A DNA stretch of 6,670 nucleotides. Source: Candidatus Moraniibacteriota bacterium. Its GTDB lineage: Bacteria; Patescibacteriota; Minisyncoccia; Moranbacterales; GWC2-37-73. The stretch lies in NCBI GenBank assembly GCA_003510895.1, contig DOKE01000010.1, forward strand, positions 16,109 through 22,778, read 5' to 3'. Under the pieces are notes generated by a model that did no database searches, had not been told where the DNA came from, and was given only the letters and a program-made list of their open reading frames with translations. The translations under genes were made by a program, and so were the position numbers. Position 1 is the stretch's first letter, and every line of letters begins with the position of its first letter. Of the stretch, positions 1 to 3,360 are shown one piece after another.

Positions 1-24
1 ATAAAACTGCAATAGCAGTTTTAT
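1..24 (-). terminator. Hairpin terminator of the RT gene
   Basis: A perfect 10-bp inverted repeat (1-10 with 15-24) encloses a 4-base loop. Read on the minus strand, the RT stop codon (TAA, 23-21) lies inside the first arm and the second arm ends in TTTTAT. A short U-run in the arm fits an intrinsic terminator. The run beyond the arm is outside the window, so strength cannot be judged. The symmetry would also allow it to act on plus-strand transcripts. Confidence 0.6.
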
Positions 25-526
25 TCTAAGATTTTATCGATTTTCTTTTGAATTTTATACCTACAGCAATGTTTTAAGATTCCTAAATATGATTGCAGAC
101 TTTGATTGAATTGTTTTTCTGAAATCAAACTTTTTCTCAAATCATCTTTTTTCTTTGCAATCTTTTTCAGCATACTTCTTTTTGTGTTTGTCCGTAGAAC
201 TGATTGATGCGGTCTCAAAACATATCCCAAAAAATCTATACCTTGATGAAATTTATCAATTGAAACCTTATTAGGATGGAGTTGCAATTTTAATTCTTTT
301 TCCAAAAATTCATCTACTAAATTTAATATATCATTAAGATATGCTTCGTCTTGGTGTATAATAATAAAATCATCAGCATAACGAAAATAGTTTTTTGCTT
401 TAAGCTTTCTTTTTATGAACCAATCCAATTCATTTAAATATATGTTGGCAAATATTTGTGACGTTATGTTGCCGATAGGTACGCCTCTTTTTTCTTCAAA
501 AAATTCATCTTGTAAAGCCCCCCCCC
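21..526 (-). CDS. DGR reverse transcriptase, C-terminal part (after frameshift)
   Basis: This is the second half of a retroelement reverse transcriptase that is out of frame with its N-terminal half at 505-1065. If one G is removed from the nine-G run (518-526, minus sense), the two halves join into one 347-residue protein, a normal size for DGR reverse transcriptases. In joined numbering it shows GVPIGNITSQ at about 194-203, the DGR form of RT motif 4 (SQ where group II intron RTs have SP). The catalytic box YADD is at 229-232, within FRYADDFIII. FLGYVLRPHQSVLRTNT follows, a segment typical of the thumb-proximal part of these enzymes. The tail is basic and helical. An ATG at 560 opens this frame, but the first ~14 residues from it do not look like RT, so homology begins at the G-run. 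The enzyme would copy the TR RNA into A-mutagenised cDNA. The stop codon lies inside the terminator hairpin. Confidence 0.88.
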
Positions 527-1065
527 AAGGGAAAATCGGTAGCAGAAAAACTAACGACAACTTCTTTAATTAGTCGCATAAATTTTTTATCTTCAATCTT
601 ACGCGCAATCAATTGCAAAAGTTTTCTTTGATTTATACTGGCAAAGAATTTTCTAATGTCACACTTCAATGCGAAAACTGGTCGAGTAAAATTTCTACTC
701 TCCTTACGCAAACATTTTAAAAGATTTCTGACTGCAAGATGTGTTCCTTTATTTTTCCTTGATGAATATGAATGAAAAATGAAATTAGAATCAAATATGT
801 CGTATATCTTCTTGAACACTAAATGCTGCACGATACGATCTCTCACTGTCGCCTTACTTATAATTCTGTGTTTTGGATCATGAATATGAAATATTTCATA
901 TTTCCCATGTCGATATGTTTGATCGTCAAGCTCTTTTTGCAAAAGAAAAATGTTATCCTCCAAAAATCTTTCAAAAAATTGCACGTCTCGTCTGTTGTTT
1001 TTTCCATTTCTAAACATTTTCCAAGACTGGAAAATGTTTTCAAAACTAATTATTTCATCGTACAT
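505..1065 (-). CDS. DGR reverse transcriptase, N-terminal part (frameshifted)
   Basis: This is the first half of the reverse transcriptase of the retroelement. The opening MYDEIISFENIFQSW is the usual N-terminus of DGR-type RTs, so the start at 1065 is probably the real one although no Shine-Dalgarno site precedes it. Later landmarks are DPKHRIISKATVRDRIVQH (finger motifs, about residues 63-81), a SYSSRKNKGTH segment near 99-109, and FALKCDIRKFFASIN with catalytic Asp136 (motif A). The frame then runs into the G9 tract, adds GFTR and stops at 505. An eight-G tract would continue into the C-terminal half with the YADD box. As read here the protein is cut between motif A and the catalytic box and should be inactive, unless slippage or length variation of the tract restores the frame. 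A base-calling error at the homopolymer is the plain alternative. The gene is head-to-head with avd, with 5 bp between the start codons. Confidence 0.88.
   Translation of the reverse strand: MYDEIISFENIFQSWKMFRNGKNNRRDVQFFERFLEDNIFLLQKELDDQTYRHGKYEIFHIHDPKHRIISKATVRDRIVQHLVFKKIYDIFDSNFIFHSYSSRKNKGTHLAVRNLLKCLRKESRNFTRPVFALKCDIRKFFASINQRKLLQLIARKIEDKKFMRLIKEVVVSFSATDFPLGGGFTR
518..526. repeat. Nine-base C/G homopolymer at the RT frameshift
   Basis: Nine consecutive C on the plus strand (G on the coding strand) sit exactly where the two RT frames must join. Eight G would give an open frame reading P-L-G-G-A-L-Q-D-E across the junction, whereas nine moves into a stop 10 bases further on. It is the only long G/C homopolymer in an otherwise AT-rich window. 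Such tracts are classic sites of slipped-strand mispairing and also of sequencing error. Confidence 0.9.
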
Positions 1066-1070
1066 ATATC

Positions 1071-1424
1071 ATGAATTCTTATGCAAATAATGAGATTCCT
1101 ATAATCAAAAAAGTTTATATTCTTTATAAAACATTTTATGAATATTCCAAGCTGTTTCCCAAGAAAGACAGGTATGTTTTAGGCGGCAAATGTGAAGAAT
1201 ATATCATTGAAACCTTAGAATTATTACTCAACGCTTCTAGCGCACCAAGAAGTGAAAAACAAATTTTCATCAAGCAAGCTAATATAAAATTCGATGCGCT
1301 CAAGATATTCATTCGTATTGCAAATGATATCAAAATGCTTGATACGAAAAAATATATAGCTATCCAGAAACAACTTCAGGAAATAGGACGCATGCTCGGT
1401 GGTTGGCAAAAATCACTGAATTAA
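1071..1424 (+). CDS. avd: DGR accessory protein Avd
   Basis: A 117-residue, mostly helical, basic protein recognisable as the accessory variability determinant of DGRs. In that family it is a four-helix bundle that assembles as a pentamer, binds the RT and TR RNA, and is needed for cDNA synthesis. Family marks seen here are IPIIKKVYILYK (residues 9-20), the central ELLLNASSAPRSEKQIFIKQANIKFDALK region, and the C-terminal signature EIGRMLGGWQKS (104-115). There is no signal peptide or membrane segment. The start at 1071 gives the usual short lead-in before IPII. No Shine-Dalgarno sequence precedes it and the next Met is far inside. The orientation is odd: avd lies between TR and RT but on the opposite strand to RT, TR and target. 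Its promoter must therefore lie inside the RT 5' end, or the mRNA is almost leaderless. A strong hairpin follows the stop by 6 bases. Confidence 0.9.
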   Translation: MNSYANNEIPIIKKVYILYKTFYEYSKLFPKKDRYVLGGKCEEYIIETLELLLNASSAPRSEKQIFIKQANIKFDALKIFIRIANDIKMLDTKKYIAIQKQLQEIGRMLGGWQKSLN

Positions 1425-1430
1425 CAGAAT

Positions 1431-1457
1431 AAAAGAGCTCCGCAAAGGAGCTCTTTT
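1431..1457. terminator. Bidirectional terminator between avd and TR
   Basis: A perfect 11-bp stem (1431-1441 with 1447-1457) with a 5-base loop GCAAA. On the plus strand it follows the avd stop by 6 bases and ends in TTTT. On the minus strand it lies 14 bases after the TR and ends in TTTTATTCTGTT. It can thus end both the avd mRNA and the oppositely transcribed TR RNA, and insulate the two convergent units. Confidence 0.85.
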
Positions 1458-1471
1458 GGTAAATAGACACA

Positions 1472-1607
1472 ACCCGATGAAGAGCAAGCCGGACGAGTAG
1501 TTGTCGTTCGCGTCGAAAAGATTGTCGGTGTTGTCGAAGTTGAAGTCGCCGTCATTAGCCTTCGCATAGAGCGAGTACTCTGCAGACTGCCATGAATTTG
1601 TTTCTTT
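1472..1607 (-). repeat. DGR template repeat (TR)
   Basis: This is the non-coding donor copy of the target's 3' end, at a fixed offset of 490 bases from VR. In 1472-1600 (129 bp) there are 32 minus-strand adenines, of which 17 differ in VR, while all 97 other bases are identical. On the coding strand the changes are 12 A-to-G, 3 A-to-C and 2 A-to-T. Seven more bases (1601-1607) keep the rule: 6 of 6 adenines differ and the one G matches. At 1608 a non-A mismatch ends the homology. Read in the target frame the TR would encode an Asn/Asp-rich string (AAC, AAT and GAC codons at the variable sites), the common DGR way to maximise residue change. No open frame with its own start makes sense of it, so it acts as RNA template. 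Confidence 0.96.
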
Positions 1608-1620
1608 CCATCCATTTCAC

Positions 1621-1646
1621 CAGAGATGAAAAAGTGTCATCTCCTG
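1621..1646 (-). other. Stem-loop just 5' of the TR
   Basis: GAGATGA (1623-1629) pairs with TCATCTC (1637-1643) around a 7-base spacer. An alternative register adds CAG/CTG (1621-1623 with 1644-1646) and leaves one bulged base. In minus-strand sense it lies 14 bases upstream of the TR and has no U-run after it, so it is not a terminator. It may be a structured part of the TR RNA leader. Confidence 0.55.
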
Positions 1647-1858
1647 AATTTTATTCCGCCCCTCATGAGCGCCAAAAAGAAACAAGTAGTGTCTAAGTTC
1701 TTCGCATACACTCTTACAATCTAAAAGTTTAAAGAAACACGATTATAAGATTCTGATGCTCTATGAAGAATCATAGGATTTCGGTGACCTCAATCCGTAA
1801 ATTAAGATTCATTAACCTATTTTCATTTATCAGTATATCAAAAAATTTCAAAAAAAGA
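1647..1858. other. Gene-free stretch between TR and target; weak TR promoter candidate
   Basis: No convincing gene lies between the TR and the target's terminator. On the minus strand an exact TATAAT occurs at 1747-1742. Bases at the expected -35 distance match TTGACA poorly, so it is only a candidate promoter for the TR RNA. A GC-richer patch near 1656-1673 contains the palindrome CTCATGAG. The rest is AT-rich with no repeat that I can see. Confidence 0.35.
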
Positions 1859-1890
1859 AAACGCGCAGTACCATCAGGTAATACGCGTTT
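1859..1890 (-). terminator. Intrinsic terminator of the DGR target gene
   Basis: AAACGCG (1859-1865) pairs with CGCGTTT (1884-1890), and an inner TACC/GGTA pair (1869-1872 with 1877-1880) closes a 4-base loop. On the minus strand the hairpin is followed by TCTTTTTTTG, a good U-run. It lies about 70 bases after the target stop. The position is too far from VR to match the cruciform found a few bases after VR in the Bordetella phage DGR, so termination is the simpler reading. Confidence 0.75.
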
Positions 1891-1959
1891 AAAAAAAATC
1901 GAAATGCCAAGGACCAAAATTCCAGTCCAAGATACAAGAAACAAAACATCAATGGCACA

Positions 1960-2871
1960 CTACCCGATGAAGAGCAAGCCGGACGAGAAGCGGGCGTCCG
2001 CGCCGAAAAGATCGTCGGAGTCGCCGAAGCCGAAGTCGCCGTCATGAGCCCCCGCATAGAGCGAGTACTCTGCAGACCGCCACGAATTTGCAGCGCAGAG
2101 ATATCCTGGAGTGTTAAAATCTTTCCCCAGCACATCCGGATACATCGCAACTGCCGTCATAATATCGATACCGCCAGAAAGTAGCAACGATTCGGGTAAT
2201 ACCGACATCTGCTGCCTGCTCGCATCAATGGAAAATCCTTGTGTCGGAAAAAACTGAATTCCCACCACAGGACCTTCTGCTATTTTTGCGAAAAGCTTCT
2301 CGTGTCGACTGCCAACAATGATTTCCACCTTGCCAGCCAATTCTCCTTTGCGATAGTTATTGAAACTTCGCTTGGGGAATTCCTTGCGATATGATTCTTT
2401 AGCCGCAAGAATAAAAACTTCTTCCAAGGTTTTTCCATAATCCCTGATTTCCATTTGCGGAAAGCAGGTCGGAAGCCAAATTCCGTTAAGCAGATTAGAA
2501 AGAAGCAGATCGCTTCTCATCTGCTCGAACAAGCTTTCACTTTGCCCGATGAACTGCTCAAGGGAAGAAAACTTCATCCCTTTCGGAAAAAACTTGATAA
2601 TACGAGCCAACCGCTCCTTATAATCAATCCGGGGTTGAGTTAGCGAAAAATTCTTGTTCGGATCGCAGACATTTTCAATCAATTCCCTTGCCGGAATCAA
2701 GCGGCCGTTTTTGTCAATAAGTTTTTTGATGATTTCTTCAAGCGTCATCTTCAGCTCACCGCGAAGCCACGCGTCCAGCATTTCTCTGCCCCCAAAACCG
2801 TCCACAATCGCAAGCAGTTTCGGACCATCAATTCCTCTCAATTTTTCAAGAACTTCTTTTGTCGTGCCCAT
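1960..2871 (-). CDS. DGR target protein with C-terminal variable region
   Basis: A 303-residue protein whose last 45 residues (259-303) are encoded by the VR. The N-terminal third is helical and soluble-looking (MGTTKEVLEKLRGIDGPKLLAIVDGFGG, then LEEIIKKLIDKNGR). The region at about 180-255 (EIIVGSRHEKLFAKIAEGPVVGIQFFPTQGFSIDA and MTAVAMYPDVLGKDFNTPGY) resembles the conserved lead-in to variable domains that I recall from CPR target proteins. The C-terminus NSWRSAEYSLYA...SSGLLFIG has the look of a DGR C-type-lectin-like fold. Compared with the TR, 13 residues differ: 265, 274, 276, 281, 283, 284, 285, 287, 290, 292, 293, 294 and 295. The rest is fixed. No signal peptide or transmembrane segment is visible, so it may act in the cytoplasm or leave by another route. 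The ATG at 2871 follows AGGAG at 2882-2878 by 6 bases, an unusually good ribosome site for this window. What it binds is unknown. Confidence 0.93.
   Translation of the reverse strand: MGTTKEVLEKLRGIDGPKLLAIVDGFGGREMLDAWLRGELKMTLEEIIKKLIDKNGRLIPARELIENVCDPNKNFSLTQPRIDYKERLARIIKFFPKGMKFSSLEQFIGQSESLFEQMRSDLLLSNLLNGIWLPTCFPQMEIRDYGKTLEEVFILAAKESYRKEFPKRSFNNYRKGELAGKVEIIVGSRHEKLFAKIAEGPVVGIQFFPTQGFSIDASRQQMSVLPESLLLSGGIDIMTAVAMYPDVLGKDFNTPGYLCAANSWRSAEYSLYAGAHDGDFGFGDSDDLFGADARFSSGLLFIG
1962..2097 (-). repeat. DGR variable repeat (VR) in the target 3' end
   Basis: The recipient copy of the TR covers the last 45 codons and the first base of the TAG stop. The 3' end (1962-1987, GC-rich) is identical to TR 1472-1497 and contains only one minus-strand adenine. 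This fits the role of an IMH-like site where homing starts. Variable sites cluster at 1988-2052, with two more substitutions at 2078 and 2083 and a fully replaced block at 2091-2097. Confidence 0.95.
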
Positions 2872-2877
2872 TGCGTT

Positions 2878-2885
2878 CTCCTTTC
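2878..2885 (-). promoter_or_regulatory. Shine-Dalgarno site of the target gene
   Basis: GAAAGGAG on the minus strand, 6 bases before the ATG. It fixes the start at 2871 and stands out, since avd, RT, thrS and miaB have no clear site. Confidence 0.8.
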
Positions 2886-2910
2886 AGGCTCATTTTGCCC
2901 GATTTTTTTC

Positions 2911-2956
2911 ACTCCTCGCCCCGGAGTAGAGGTTCTTTCCATATTTAGAAAGAACC
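2911..2956 (-). promoter_or_regulatory. Two hairpins in the target leader, one at the transcription start
   Basis: A perfect 9-bp inverted repeat, GGTTCTTTC (2931-2939) and GAAAGAACC (2948-2956), has an 8-base loop and covers the predicted start of transcription (about 2954-2957, minus). It could be an operator for a dimeric regulator or a 5'-end hairpin that stabilises the mRNA. A second stem, ACTCC/GGAGT (2911-2915 with 2923-2927), follows in the leader and holds a GGAG that is not used for initiation. The leader is about 83 nt in all. Confidence 0.65.
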
Positions 2957-2960
2957 TGTA

Positions 2961-2989
2961 ATTATACACCCAAATTGCAAAAATGTCAA
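2961..2989 (-). promoter_or_regulatory. Consensus sigma70-type promoter of the target gene
   Basis: On the minus strand TTGACA (2989-2984) and TATAAT (2966-2961) are separated by exactly 17 bases. Both boxes match the consensus perfectly. It points at the target gene, with start of transcription near 2954. This is the best promoter in the window and implies strong or tightly repressed expression. Confidence 0.85.
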
Positions 2990-2991
2990 TA

Positions 2992-3020
2992 TTGCAGTAT
3001 GCTGAAAATAGTTCTATATT
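2992..3020 (+). promoter_or_regulatory. Candidate promoter of the thrS leader
   Basis: TTGCAG (2992-2997) and TATATT (3015-3020) are 17 bases apart. The -10 matches at 5 of 6 and the -35 at 3 of 6. A start near 3027 would lie about 11 bases before the first T-box helix, which is a sensible place. An alternative pair, TTGCAA (2975-2980) and TATGCT (2998-3003), is about as good. Confidence 0.4.
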
Positions 3021-3037
3021 TAAAAGATGAATTTAAT

Positions 3038-3206
3038 GAGATTGCGAATTACCACCTCGCACCAAAAATCTCCGCTTAAGCTGCTTACGAACAAGCGCGC
3101 AAAGTGCCCAGATAATATGGGAAATCGAGTGGAACCGTCTAACATTATTATAGTTAGACCTCGATATGAATTTCATTCTCCTATTTTATTTTGGCTCTAT
3201 TTTTTT
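3038..3206 (+). promoter_or_regulatory. T-box riboswitch (Thr) upstream of thrS
   Basis: The diagnostic part is the antiterminator. ATCGAG (3124-3129) pairs with CTCGAT (3160-3165). A 7-base bulge TGGAACC (3130-3136, the T-box UGGNACC) follows. GTCTAAC (3137-3143) then pairs with GTTAGAC (3153-3159) around a 9-base loop. In T-boxes this bulge pairs with the NCCA end of uncharged tRNA. Upstream are a small stem III (CCCA/TGGG, 3109-3112 with 3118-3121), a CGCTT/AAGCG stem (3073-3077 with 3094-3098), and a minimal Stem I (GAGATT/AATCTC, 3038-3043 with 3067-3072; GCGA/TCGC, 3044-3047 with 3057-3060). ACC Thr triplets sit in its loop (3051-3056) and its bulge (3061-3063). The competing terminator would be TAGACC (3155-3160) with GGCTCTA (3193-3199) before seven T (3200-3206). 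It is weak but uses bases of the antiterminator, as the mechanism needs. Stem I lacks room for the AG-bulge/distal-loop module of classic T-boxes. The antiterminator is well supported; Stem I and the output are inferred. Confidence 0.8.
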
Positions 3207-3218
3207 GCCCAAATTGTA

Positions 3219-3325
3219 AATTTCTAATTTTTAATTTCTAAACAATTTCCAATTTTCCAATGACAAAATTTTGACATTTTTACATTGTTATTTAATTAGA
3301 AATTAGGAATTAGTTATTAGAAATT
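3219..3325. repeat. AT-rich inverted-repeat element between T-box and thrS
   Basis: The 9-mer AATTTCTAA occurs twice (3219-3227, 3233-3241), and its reverse complement TTAGAAATT occurs twice on the far side (3296-3304, 3317-3325). The core between them has repeated CAATTT/CCAATTTTCC words and TTGACA at 3271-3276. The layout suggests a dispersed palindromic intergenic element. I recall similar AATTTCTAA-rich spacers in Parcubacteria-like genomes but cannot test copy number here. Confidence 0.5.
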
Positions 3326-3336
3326 AAAAAAATATT

Positions 3337-3342
3337 TATAAT
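3337..3342 (+). promoter_or_regulatory. Possible thrS-proximal -10 box
   Basis: An exact TATAAT, 18 bases before the thrS ATG, has no good -35 (TTATTA at 3314-3319 is a poor match). If used, it would start a leader of about 11 nt that escapes T-box control. In such AT-rich sequence it may be chance. Confidence 0.3.
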
Positions 3343-3360
3343 TCATCTAACTCTATTTTT

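Larger units (their letters stand above)
1428..1735 (-). ncRNA. Probable TR-containing RNA of the DGR
   Basis: The TR must be transcribed on the minus strand, because the TR/VR changes are adenine-specific only in that sense. The 3' end is well marked by the hairpin at 1457-1431. The 5' end is a guess from an exact TATAAT at 1747-1742 (minus), which would start the RNA near 1735. The predicted RNA is about 300 nt: a 5' leader with a stem-loop (1646-1621), the TR (1607-1472), and a very short 3' flank of about 15 nt before the terminator. In the Bordetella phage DGR a long spacer 3' of TR is needed for priming and RT-Avd binding. Here that space is nearly absent, so either the essential RNA elements are elsewhere or read-through into the avd antisense supplies them. 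Confidence 0.5.

Noticed and set aside
21..1065. RT as a group II intron or retron enzyme
   Set aside because: The SQ motif (GVPIGNITSQ), the absence of maturase or endonuclease domains, and the adjoining Avd, TR and VR identify the DGR class.
823..1074. Plus-strand ORF of 83 codons over the RT 5' end
   Set aside because: It is antisense to a well-recognised RT domain and has a Cys/Phe-rich product without family features.
1421..1615. Minus-strand ORF of 64 codons over the TR
   Set aside because: It is in a frame that differs from the target's and is explained by the TR being a copy of coding sequence. TRs act as RNA.
1763..2047. Plus-strand ORF of 94 codons antisense to the VR
   Set aside because: It overlaps the target terminator and the VR on the wrong strand, with low-complexity basic/Ser-rich product. 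The GC-rich VR antisense keeps it open by chance.
1848..2150. Minus-strand ORF of 100 codons in another frame of the VR
   Set aside because: It reads through the stop and terminator of the target gene in a different frame and has no ribosome site.
3137..3159. The 7-bp GTCTAAC/GTTAGAC hairpin as a simple terminator
   Set aside because: No T-run follows it directly. The outer 6-bp helix and the TGGAACC bulge show it is the upper helix of a T-box antiterminator.
3027..3227. Plus-strand ORF of 66 codons before thrS
   Set aside because: It spans the whole T-box structure and has no ribosome site. The structure explains the region better.
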